A stretch of 64,000 nucleotides of DNA from Polaribacter sp. Q13 (GTDB taxonomy: Bacteria > Bacteroidota > Bacteroidia > Flavobacteriales > Flavobacteriaceae): positions 516,001-580,000 of the forward strand of contig NZ_CP074436.1 of assembly GCF_016858305.2 (NCBI RefSeq). The letters run 5' to 3'. Below are positions 57,501-64,000 of this stretch, piece by piece; position 1 is the stretch's first letter, and each line of letters begins with the position of its first letter. The notes below the pieces were generated by a model, which did no database searches, had not been told where the DNA came from, and was given only the letters and a program-made list of their open reading frames with translations. The translations under genes and the position numbers were made by a program.

Positions 57501-57558
57501 AAGAGAAAATAACAATCAAAAAAGTAACTGGTCTAATATAGTAAAGGCAGTAAAATAA
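54523..57558 (+). CDS. GH2 glycosidase with inserted golvesin/xanthan-lyase-like domain, lipoprotein (tandem copy 2)
   Basis: Lipobox QISC. Same order as its upstream neighbour: LLLSGDWKFNTIYGMG, inserted domain about residues 55-200, VPGHWGMLNSYSNYNGLAWY, then Glu574 (GWSVGNELSDHYDY) and Glu654 (PIFISEYGFDPYP), and a fibronectin-III-type end. Start codon directly follows the stop of copy 1, so this is a tandem duplication. The active-site neighbourhoods differ (EFGVERF versus EYGFDPY), so the pair has probably diverged in specificity. Followed after 44 bases by a cytoplasmic dehydrogenase. Confidence 0.85.
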   Translation: MKSTLKYVVLLMCLWQISCSQTPQHSENNSEENNLLLSGDWKFNTIYGMGSNPLNIYEQPTDIIIDNDDKERVEIKGKWSVKREGDRGSVFYGKDYIAHRFKNNEAADNYVRYRPSLEKTGYYEAIVKFPFGMHITAQVNVNHSEGKTLNYFNQRSNCGQWMSLGIFKMNASEDNYIEVTAITAKEVAADVVMFRPIAEENYLKAKQQPSQVYLPDYNDSQWNNLKVPGHWGMLNSYSNYNGLAWYRKEFKLPEGWNENSSKKYRLKFDGVYHLAKVYLNGEFIGEHQGGFTPFEFEVAEHLNYGDSNILAVEVNNNFMVGATWNWGGIIRDVHLVKNNEVRINNQYIHATPDLKKGTATLKLKVKVENNSDEIKSVEINSEIYKNGKLIALNKLVKVPAHKTSEVILKGVLEAKDVELWHFDHPELYRLETTISENNSVIDTKTNDFGIRKVEITDSKLLLNGEPVRLGGFNRVSEHRFWGSSEPLELLEKDVDLMKEAGANFMRIMHGTQNEKLIELCDKKGILIFEEVNVRDLTNPEFTPPHYPLAKHWIKGMVERDWNHPSIIGWSVGNELSDHYDYAKLTMDFVREIDPNRLVTCVSNSGWRKTANRENDPNTEVDIIMHNMYRFQGKPQDIIDKLRSEWPKKPIFISEYGFDPYPTTSLDGDQQIFTDWNENWRGKNEFVIGGSLWTFNDYRSSYAGTSQEENRVWGLINVWRQKRRMFDRVAKEFSPIKDIQVKGLDFSKKKAEVIIPIRGLDDYPSYSLNGYKLEWEFRNADGTIIQENSQKLPSIHPADKIWKGEITWEQLPKELLDLRIRLVNPIGYVRYEKVLSFSAPTSPVITNAILGDTSVRILFKKVAGAKEYVVRYKNDSGETVDSFKTISNAIEIEGLTNNKEYNFSVIAINDKGESKLPNSIKVKPNGKLLAPKIWKSFIRDNKVVIGYTSEFGDEFYNVKYGTSKENLNKEFRTNVRGMMTIEIENEEVIYFQVQRENNNQKSNWSNIVKAVK

Positions 57559-57602
57559 TGAAAAGTTAGTGTTGAAAATTAATGAAATAACTAGTTTTAA
57601 AT

Positions 57603-58613
57603 ATGAGTAAATCAATAAAAACGGGAATTTTGTCTTTTGGTATGTCTGGGAGTTTATTTCATGCCCCATTTTTAAACTTGCATCAGGGATTTGATTTAGT
57701 TGGTGTTGTTGAGCGAAATACAAAAAAAGCACAATCAATTTATCCGAATATAAAAAGTTTTGACTCGGTAGATGAAATTTTAAATGATTCAGAAATAGAG
57801 CTACTTGTAATAAATACACCAAGTCCAACTCATTTTGAATTTGCTTTAAAAGCAATTCAAGCTAAAAAACACATATTAGTAGAAAAACCATTTACAGTTA
57901 CATCAGCAGAGGCAAAGAAACTTTATGCAGAAGCAGAAAAACACAATTGTTTGCTAATGCCTTTTCAAAATAGAAGATACGATAGCGATTTTTTATCAGT
58001 AAAACAGGTAATTGAATCTGGTAAGTTAGGAGATTTAGTAGAAGTTCATTTCCGTTATGATCGCTATAATTATAATATTTCAAACAATAGAGTTAAGGAA
58101 TCTAATACTCCGGGAAATGGATTGTTATATAATTTAGGTCCACATGTAATTGATGCTGCAATCGCATTATTTGGTTTACCCATTAAATGGTCAAAAGTAA
58201 AGAAAGGTAATAGGCCTAATACTCAAATTGATGATTATGCACATGTGCATTTAGAATATGTAAATGGTTTACAGGTTTTTGCAACTATGAGTTTGTTAGT
58301 GGCTGATGCACAAAAATCGTTTGTATTACACGGTACAAAAGGTTCTTATATTAAAGACCGTTGTGATACTCAGGAAATGCATTTACAATCTGGAATATTA
58401 CCAAATAACCCATTATATGGTATTGAATTACCTAATCAGGAAGGAATTTTAACTACTGTTGAAGATGGTATCAAAAAACAAGAAAAAATAATATCAGAAA
58501 AAGCTTCATACTTGTCCGTATTTGAGGATGTATATCAAACCATTTATAACAAAAAAGAATACCCTATTACAAGGGCACAAATAATTAGGCAAATAGAAAT
58601 TTTAGAAAACTAA
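57603..58613 (+). CDS. Cytoplasmic Gfo/Idh/MocA-family oxidoreductase
   Basis: No signal peptide; the Rossmann start is KTGILSFGMSGSLFHAPFL. The hallmark ILVEKPFTVTS retains EKP, and LLYNLGPHVIDAAIALFG supplies the sugar-site His and Asp. The LLMPFQNRRYDSDFL segment is like YdgJ/IolW-type inositol or sugar dehydrogenases. Unlike the two exported family members in this window it should act inside the cell, for instance on sugar imported by the symporter. Followed by GH16 after 12 bases. Substrate unknown. Confidence 0.82.
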   Translation: MSKSIKTGILSFGMSGSLFHAPFLNLHQGFDLVGVVERNTKKAQSIYPNIKSFDSVDEILNDSEIELLVINTPSPTHFEFALKAIQAKKHILVEKPFTVTSAEAKKLYAEAEKHNCLLMPFQNRRYDSDFLSVKQVIESGKLGDLVEVHFRYDRYNYNISNNRVKESNTPGNGLLYNLGPHVIDAAIALFGLPIKWSKVKKGNRPNTQIDDYAHVHLEYVNGLQVFATMSLLVADAQKSFVLHGTKGSYIKDRCDTQEMHLQSGILPNNPLYGIELPNQEGILTTVEDGIKKQEKIISEKASYLSVFEDVYQTIYNKKEYPITRAQIIRQIEILEN

Positions 58614-58625
58614 TAAAACTTAAAA

Positions 58626-59687
58626 ATGTTGAATTCTAAACTAATAGTATTTTTTATATCTCTGTTAATTTCTAATATAGTGTTGGCTCAAACTCCAGTA
58701 CAATTGCCAGAAAATACAGGTGATCAATATGAAATTTATAGAGATAATAGTGTTTCTGATGAGTTCAATGATAAAATATTAGACTCAGAAAAATGGGGAA
58801 GACGTAATACAGGAGGGGCATCTATTCAAGGTCACGAAAATGATGCTTCTTTAGTGATAATGGAAAAAGAAAAAAAGAATGGTAAAACCACTAAGTACGT
58901 TTCTATTAAAGCCACAAAAGAAAATGGTTCTCCAAAAACGGCAGGTTTAGTAAGTCAAGCTGCTGGTTTTTACGGTTTTTATACCGTTAAATTTAGGTTT
59001 AGAGGATTTGATACAGATGATGTTAAAGAAAAAGGTTCTGTTTGGCATCCTTCAGTTTGGTCTGCTACTGGGAATTATACAAATGAAAAGAAACGATCTT
59101 CGATAAAAAATAGTGCTTTTTGGACAGAAATAGACCTTATGGAATGGGAAAATGGACCAAATGGTTGGAGTAGTGATGCACCAGCAAGATTTAGAGATAG
59201 TAAAGGTGTTAAAAGAAAAGTGATTACTAAAGGAAAAGGTGCAGAAAAAGCAATTATGACTAAAGGTCCTTTTCAAACTTATGATCCTGTTTGGCAAACT
59301 TTAGGTTTGGAATATACTCCGGAGTATATAAAACTTTGGCAATGGAAAAATGATGAATGGGTTCATATGGGCAAAAGGGTAGTGAAGTTTGTTGATGAAG
59401 ATGAAACAAATCCAGAAAGTAAATATACCATTAACACTATTGGGAAAAATGCAAGGAACCCTGCCTTTTGGTATTTAGGAAATATAGTTGCAGGCTATGT
59501 GTTAGAGAAAGTTGAAAAAGGAATAAACAAGCATACCATAAATGATTTATCTGTAGATTTTGATTTCTTTAGATATTATCGTCATAAAAGTTTAGAAAAT
59601 ACCGATTGGGATTGGGAAAATGGCCTAAAAAATGGTGGAGGAGAAGTTCAAAAGGATTTTTCTGAAATTGAAACTGTAAAAAATTAA
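58626..59687 (+). CDS. GH16 endo-beta-galactanase-like enzyme (second copy)
   Basis: The signal peptide ends NIVLAQ. The catalytic signature is TEIDLMEWENG with Glu168, Asp170 and Glu173. YGFYTVKFRFRGFD precedes it and QTLGLEYTPEYIKLWQW follows, so the jelly roll is complete. Loops near the active site (around FRDSKGVKRKVITKGKGAE) are longer than in the GH16 at 7158, and the subfamily is probably different. At 353 residues it has no extra module. It lies in the LacI-linked cluster, upstream of the relic at 59700 and a sulfatase. Agarase/porphyranase-like action is inferred. Confidence 0.78.
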   Translation: MLNSKLIVFFISLLISNIVLAQTPVQLPENTGDQYEIYRDNSVSDEFNDKILDSEKWGRRNTGGASIQGHENDASLVIMEKEKKNGKTTKYVSIKATKENGSPKTAGLVSQAAGFYGFYTVKFRFRGFDTDDVKEKGSVWHPSVWSATGNYTNEKKRSSIKNSAFWTEIDLMEWENGPNGWSSDAPARFRDSKGVKRKVITKGKGAEKAIMTKGPFQTYDPVWQTLGLEYTPEYIKLWQWKNDEWVHMGKRVVKFVDEDETNPESKYTINTIGKNARNPAFWYLGNIVAGYVLEKVEKGINKHTINDLSVDFDFFRYYRHKSLENTDWDWENGLKNGGGEVQKDFSEIETVKN

Positions 59688-59699
59688 AGAATTGAAAAA

Positions 59700-59756
59700 A
59701 TGAAACAAGCTCTCTATATAGTATCATTGATTTTAATGCTTGTTATATCTTCTTGA
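59700..59756 (+). pseudogene. Vestigial lipoprotein signal peptide with stop at the lipobox cysteine
   Basis: The 18-codon frame MKQALYIVSLILMLVISS ends in TGA exactly where a lipobox would have Cys (TGT/TGC). Twelve bases before is the end of GH16 and 13 after is the next start. It looks like the start of a lost lipoprotein gene whose body was deleted. It may equally be a functionless chance frame. Confidence 0.45.
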
Positions 59757-59769
59757 AAAATAAAGTAAA

Positions 59770-61332
59770 ATGAAAATAAATATATTAAAATATAGTGTGC
59801 TAGTTCTGTTTTGTTTGTCTGCTTTTAAAAGTATTGGCCAAAACAATTCAAACAAAAACATCATTCTAATTATTACGGATGATCATGCGTATCAAGCAAT
59901 CAGTGCTTATAATGATCGGTTTGCTAAAATTGCTCCAACTCCGAACATTGATAAATTGGCAAATGAGGGAGTTCGTTTTGATAGAAGTTATGTTGGGAAT
60001 TCTATTTGTGCACCGTCAAGAGCAACCATGTTAACGGGTAAGCACAGTCATTTAAATGGAATTACAACATTGAAAGAAAAGTTTGATGGAAGTCAGCCAA
60101 CCATTGCTAATATTCTACAAAAAAACGGCTATGAAACTTCTTATTTTGGAAAATGGCATTTAAAAAATAAACCCGTTGGTTTTTCAAATTGGGATGTGTT
60201 AATTGGACAAGGAGATTATTACAATTCAGATTTTAAAACGGAAGAAGGAATTACTAGAAGTAAAGGTTACGTAACGGATGTAATTACTGATAAAGCAATT
60301 AATTGGTTAGATAATCAACGTGAAAAAGAGAAACCTTTTATGATGATTGTTGGTCATAAAGCACCACATGCAAATTGGTTGCCACCGGTTAAATATTTAA
60401 CTTCTTTTGAGGATGTTGAAATTCCAGAACCAAAAAATTTGTTTGATATACATAGTTCTAATGGTTTAGGAACCAAAGAAACTGATATGACTATTGAAGA
60501 AATGCCAATGGGTTGGTATTGTCAACTTTGGACAGAGAAGAAAGAACAACCAAACAGGTATGAAGATTTAGGAGGATCTTTATGGAAACGAGCTTATGGT
60601 AGATTATCTATAGAAGAAAAAGCAAGTTTTGATAAAGTATTTAATGCTGAAAATGAATCTTTTACAAAAGCGAACCTTAAAGGAAAAGAATTAATTCGTT
60701 GGAAATATCAACGAATTATGAAAAACTATTTAGGCTGTATAAAATCTGTTGATGACAATGTTGGTCGAATTACAGATTATGTAAAAAAGGCTGGTTTAGA
60801 GGATAACACCTTAATTATTTATGCATCAGATCAAGGGTTGTTTTTAGGTGAACACGGTTGGTATGATAAGCGTATGATGTATGAGGAAGCTTTTAGAACT
60901 CCATTAATTGCGTATTGTCCTTCAATTAGAACAAAAGGAGTTGTGAGTAAACAATTGGTTCAGAATATAGATTATGCACCAACTATGTTGGATTTTGCAG
61001 GAATAGAAATTCCTTCGGAAATGCAAGGAGAGAGTTTAATGCCAATTATAAAAAATAAGAAAGCTAAAAACTGGAGAAAAAGCTTGTTCTACCAATATTA
61101 CGATTATCCTGGAGGACACGATATTCAAAAACATCAAGGAGTAGTAACTAAAAGATATAAATTGATTTATTTTTATGAAATTAATGAATATGAATTTTAC
61201 GATTTGAAGAAAGATCCTTCCGAAATGAAAAATGAATATTCTAATTCAAAATATAAAAAAGCAATATCAGAATTAAAAAAAGAATTAATAAAACTTCGTA
61301 AAACATACAAAGTTCCAACAATAGAATCATAA
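59770..61332 (+). CDS. S1 family sulfatase (CAPSR motif)
   Basis: The signal peptide ends FKSIGQ. NIILIITDDHAYQAISAYN opens the fold, and NSICAPSRATMLTGKHSH carries Cys80. YFGKWHLKNKP and IYASDQGLFLGEHGW (SDQG replacing SDNG/SDHG) follow. The DUF4976-like C-terminus has FYDLKKDPSEMKNEY. The length (520) is normal. It shares its operon with GH16, FAD oxidoreductase and GH2 genes. The subfamily resembles the large arylsulfatase group acting on 6-sulfates, but this cannot be settled by eye. Confidence 0.87.
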   Translation: MKINILKYSVLVLFCLSAFKSIGQNNSNKNIILIITDDHAYQAISAYNDRFAKIAPTPNIDKLANEGVRFDRSYVGNSICAPSRATMLTGKHSHLNGITTLKEKFDGSQPTIANILQKNGYETSYFGKWHLKNKPVGFSNWDVLIGQGDYYNSDFKTEEGITRSKGYVTDVITDKAINWLDNQREKEKPFMMIVGHKAPHANWLPPVKYLTSFEDVEIPEPKNLFDIHSSNGLGTKETDMTIEEMPMGWYCQLWTEKKEQPNRYEDLGGSLWKRAYGRLSIEEKASFDKVFNAENESFTKANLKGKELIRWKYQRIMKNYLGCIKSVDDNVGRITDYVKKAGLEDNTLIIYASDQGLFLGEHGWYDKRMMYEEAFRTPLIAYCPSIRTKGVVSKQLVQNIDYAPTMLDFAGIEIPSEMQGESLMPIIKNKKAKNWRKSLFYQYYDYPGGHDIQKHQGVVTKRYKLIYFYEINEYEFYDLKKDPSEMKNEYSNSKYKKAISELKKELIKLRKTYKVPTIES

Positions 61333-61355
61333 TGTATAATTTAAATAATAACAGA

Positions 61356-62504
61356 ATGAAATATTTAGCAACGTTAGCAATCGCATTATTAGTCTTCGTT
61401 TCTTGCGGAGAGAAACCTAAAAAAACGATAGAAAAAGAGACAACCCAAAAAGAAGTAGATTTAAAAATTGAATTTGGAAAAGTAGCTCAAAAATCAGTTT
61501 TTAGTGGAGGAGATGAAATAAGTATTTGGGGAGGTTCAGTAGTAAAAGGAGAAGATAATTTATATCATATGTTTTATTCTCGTTGGCCAAAAAATATCGG
61601 TTGGGAGTGGGTTAATTATTCTGAAGTTGCACATGCAGTTTCAAAAGATCCATTAGGGCCTTACAAACATGTAGATATAGCATTAAAAGAACGAGGAGAA
61701 GGTTTTTGGGATGGTTCTGCAACTCATAATCCAACGGTTCATAAAATGAATGGAAAGTATTACATCTATTATATGGGGAATTTTGGGGATAAAAAAATTG
61801 TAAGTGTTCCTGGAAAAGCTAAAATTAATTGGATGCATCGTAATAATCAACGTATTGGAGTTGCTGTAGCTGATAATCCAAACGGACCTTGGAAAAGATT
61901 TGACAAACCAGTATTGGATATCACTTATAATAATGATGATGCATCGGATGCTTTAATGACCTCTAATCCTTCTGTTTGTCAAATGACGGATGGTAAAGTT
62001 TTGTTGATTTATAAAGCTGTGGGTAAAAAATTCCCAATGCCAAATGGTGGTCCAGTTGTGCACATGGTTGCAATTGCAGAAAGTCCGACAGGACCTTTTG
62101 TTAAACAGAAAAAATTGGCTTTTGAAATTAAAGGAGAACGTTTTCCTGCAGAAGATCCATATATCTGGTACCAAGACGGAAAATACAGAGCGATTGTAAA
62201 AAGAATCAAACATGAAAAGCAAGCGAATGGTAAAGAGAAAAGAATGTTCTCATTAGTACAATACGATTCTAAAGATGGATTAGATTGGAAACCGTCAAAA
62301 TATCATGAAATTTCAGAAAGAATCGTTACTTGGGAAAACGGTAGAGTACAACAATTTAAACATCTAGAACGTCCTCAGGTAATTGTTGAAAACGGAGAAG
62401 CGATAGCTTTAACGTGTGCTGCAGATACAATTGTAAATAAAGTGAGAAATTCTTTTAATATTCAAATCCCATTAAAAATAACTAAAGAAAATGCTAAAAA
62501 ATAA
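61356..62504 (+). CDS. GH43/GH117-like five-bladed propeller glycosidase candidate, lipoprotein
   Basis: The lipobox is VFVSC when starting at 61356; an earlier ATG at 61332 overlaps the previous stop but weakens the signal. The propeller strands are visible as VVKGEDNLYHMFYSRWPKN, HNPTVHKMNGKYYIYYMGNF, IGVAVADNPNGPW, TSNPSVCQMTDGKVLLIYK and AEDPYIWYQDGKYRAIVKR. It is distinct from the three GH117 copies, as it lacks RRDPSK and IHDPYP, so it belongs to another branch of the GH43/GH32/GH117 clan-like folds. An exo-alpha-glycosidase role is inferred. It overlaps the next sulfatase by 14 bases. Confidence 0.65.
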   Translation: MKYLATLAIALLVFVSCGEKPKKTIEKETTQKEVDLKIEFGKVAQKSVFSGGDEISIWGGSVVKGEDNLYHMFYSRWPKNIGWEWVNYSEVAHAVSKDPLGPYKHVDIALKERGEGFWDGSATHNPTVHKMNGKYYIYYMGNFGDKKIVSVPGKAKINWMHRNNQRIGVAVADNPNGPWKRFDKPVLDITYNNDDASDALMTSNPSVCQMTDGKVLLIYKAVGKKFPMPNGGPVVHMVAIAESPTGPFVKQKKLAFEIKGERFPAEDPYIWYQDGKYRAIVKRIKHEKQANGKEKRMFSLVQYDSKDGLDWKPSKYHEISERIVTWENGRVQQFKHLERPQVIVENGEAIALTCAADTIVNKVRNSFNIQIPLKITKENAKK

Positions 62505-63957
62505 AATATCTACACTGCTTTTTTGTGCGCTAACTTCTATTGTTTTCGCTCAAAAAAAACCGAATATCGTTTGGATTAATTCTGATGATTTAGGTATAGA
62601 ATTAGGATGCTACGGAAACAAGGATGTAAAAACACCTCATATAGATCGTTTGGCAGAAGAAGGAACAATGTTTATCAATTCTTATGCAAACGCACCTATT
62701 TGTTCCATAAGTCGTTCGTCTATGATTACAGGGGTTTATGCTCCTACCGTAAACTCTCATGATCATAGAACTATAAATATGACTGAATTGCCTGCCGGAA
62801 TTATTCCTGTTACAGAAATATTTAAAAAAGCAGGTTACTATGTTACTAATGGTAGCTCTGAGTACAATTTAAAGAAAAGAGGAAAGGAAGATTATAACTT
62901 TAAAACCAAAGTTAAATATGATGGTTTTGATTGGTCTGGTCGTAAAAAAGGACAACCGTTCTTTGCCCAAATTCAGATTAGGGACCCACACAGAAAGTTT
63001 GTTGATAATAGCCAAAATATTGTAGACCCAAGTAAAGTTACTTTACCAGAATGTTATCCTGATTATCCGATACTGCGTGCAGATTGGGCTGCTTATTTAG
63101 CAAGTGTACAACATGCTGATGACCAAGTTGGACAATTTATGGACAGACTTAGAGCAGAAGGAGAATTAGAAAATACTGTTGTTTTCTTTTTTGGAGACAA
63201 TGGTAGACCTCATTTAAGAGACAAGCAATTTTTATATGAAGGTGGTTTAAAAGTACCAATTATTGTACGTTACCCTAAATCGGTAAAAGCCAATGCTGTA
63301 AATAAAAATTTAGCAAGTTTAATTGATGTTACGGTATCGTCTTTAGATATGGCAGGAATTGAAGTGCCTGAATACATGCACGGAAAAGTTATTGTTGGTA
63401 AAAATGCCGTAAAAAGAAAATATGTATATGGATTTAGACAAAGAGCTGGTGATGCTGTAGAAAACATGAGAAGTATTACTGATGGTAAATTCAAATTAAT
63501 ATGGAACAGAACTCCAGATAGACCTTGGATGCAATTAACAAGTTATAAAAAGTTAGAATATCCTGCTTTTGCATTGTACCAAGTTTTAGACAGACAAGGC
63601 AAGTTAGAATATCCTTATAATTTATTTATGAGAATTACCAAGCCTGTCATTGAATTGTACGATTTAAAGAAAGACCCGATGGAATTTAATAATTTGGCGG
63701 ATACTAAAAAATATCAAAAAATTAAAGACGAATTATTTAACAACCTAAAAACGAACATGGTTGTTTGGGAAAAAAACATGATTTCAGAGGATGCAGCTAC
63801 CATCAACAGAGCTAAAGAAGGTTCTAAAAAATATTATAAAAATTCTTTAAAAAAGAATAAACCAGGGTTAAGTCCAGATGCTAGTTATGAAGAAATTTTA
63901 AAAGATTGGGAAGTTCGTCTTTTAGATAAAAAAAACTATTACCACATAAAGAAGTAA
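62491..63957 (+). CDS. S1 sulfatase (S1_8-like) with variant CSISR motif
   Basis: The signal peptide ends SIVFAQ. IVWINSDDLGIELGCYGN opens the fold. NAPICSISRSSMITG has Cys71 but Ile at the third motif position, the strongest departure among the ten sulfatases. The usual GKWHLG is absent: the corresponding segment is YYVTNGSSEYNLKKRGKED, where related enzymes I recall have NNxKTDYN, so the conserved Lys is displaced or missing. FFFGDNGRPHLRDKQ supplies the second metal cluster. It starts inside the previous gene (14-base overlap). Activity may be reduced or altered; the fold itself is certain. Confidence 0.82.
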   Translation: MLKNKISTLLFCALTSIVFAQKKPNIVWINSDDLGIELGCYGNKDVKTPHIDRLAEEGTMFINSYANAPICSISRSSMITGVYAPTVNSHDHRTINMTELPAGIIPVTEIFKKAGYYVTNGSSEYNLKKRGKEDYNFKTKVKYDGFDWSGRKKGQPFFAQIQIRDPHRKFVDNSQNIVDPSKVTLPECYPDYPILRADWAAYLASVQHADDQVGQFMDRLRAEGELENTVVFFFGDNGRPHLRDKQFLYEGGLKVPIIVRYPKSVKANAVNKNLASLIDVTVSSLDMAGIEVPEYMHGKVIVGKNAVKRKYVYGFRQRAGDAVENMRSITDGKFKLIWNRTPDRPWMQLTSYKKLEYPAFALYQVLDRQGKLEYPYNLFMRITKPVIELYDLKKDPMEFNNLADTKKYQKIKDELFNNLKTNMVVWEKNMISEDAATINRAKEGSKKYYKNSLKKNKPGLSPDASYEEILKDWEVRLLDKKNYYHIKK

Positions 63958-63958
63958 T

Positions 63959-64000
63959 ATGAGAAAATATGTTAAGCATGTTTTATTTACATCATTTTTA
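63959..64000 (+). CDS. Start of a further exported protein (cut by window end)
   Basis: An ATG one base after the previous stop begins MRKYVKHVLFTSFL, a likely signal-peptide start. Only 14 codons are present, so nothing can be said of function. It continues the same operon. Confidence 0.5.
   Translation, partial: MRKYVKHVLFTSFL

Noticed and set aside
57406..57855. 149-codon minus-strand open frame
   Set aside because: Opposite the end of GH2 and the start of the dehydrogenase; composition is of shadow type.
1..64000. CRISPR array, tRNA, rRNA or intact insertion sequence
   Set aside because: No regularly spaced repeat series, no clover-leaf-like stretch with conserved TTCGA arms and no intact transposase frame was seen in the intergenic DNA.

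Overview
The window is one continuous carbohydrate-degradation region from a marine Bacteroidota, most likely a flavobacterium of the Flavobacteriaceae. The reasons are the very AT-rich DNA, weak Shine-Dalgarno signals, many SPI/SPII-exported glycosidases, two proteins with type IX secretion (T9SS) C-terminal sorting domains, a TPR/LuxR-type membrane regulator, and an unusual density of S1 sulfatases. I count 10 S1 sulfatases, 4 GH2 (one cut by the window start), 3 GH117-type, 2 GH29, 2 GH16, one each of GH3, GH28-like, GH105-lyase fusion, GH43/GH117-like propeller and DUF5060/DUF4038 protein, a tandem DUF1080 protein, 3 Gfo/Idh/MocA oxidoreductases, an FAD oxidoreductase, a sodium:solute symporter and 3 regulators. 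No rRNA, tRNA, CRISPR array, integrase or SusC/SusD pair was seen.

Layout: (A) 1-4405 GH2-GH117-GH29, ended by a terminator. (B) 4654-12177 DUF5060 protein, LamG-like protein, GH16, GH117, sulfatase, GH29; then a convergent TPR-LuxR regulator (12248-13831). (C) 14022-20074 four sulfatases in a row. (D) 20320-23628 giant T9SS-secreted BNR/sortilin-like propeller, convergent with a membrane-anchored winged-helix regulator (23698-24915). (E) 25140-27856 DUF1080 plus Tat-type dehydrogenase, divergent from that regulator across a repeat-rich operator candidate. (F) 27947-30364 GH105 fused to a lyase-like propeller. (G) 30520-32052 sulfatase. (H) 32204-44241 GH2, dehydrogenase, sulfatase, GH28-like, sulfatase, GH3, GH117, ended by a strong terminator. 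(I) minus-strand T9SS protein, decayed transposase scrap, LacI regulator; then 47543 to the right edge: symporter, FAD oxidoreductase, two tandem GH2, dehydrogenase, GH16, sulfatase, propeller glycosidase, sulfatase and the start of another gene.

Function (inference): the mixture of GH16 endo-galactanase-like enzymes, GH117 (3,6-anhydro-galactosidase family), GH29, GH2 beta-galactosidase-like enzymes and many sulfatases fits breakdown of a sulfated red-algal galactan (agar/porphyran type). Sulfatases would unmask residues, GH29/GH117 remove alpha-linked L-galactose or anhydrogalactose, and GH2/GH3 remove beta-linked units. Two modules do not fit plain hydrolysis: a GH105-PL25-like fusion that implies uronate-containing material such as ulvan, and a DUF1080 + Gfo/Idh/MocA pair (with further dehydrogenases and an FAD enzyme elsewhere) that implies oxidative 3-keto-glycoside cleavage. 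The region may therefore be several merged loci, or one locus for a complex hybrid glycan. Family calls come from motif reading only; no alignment or database search was run.
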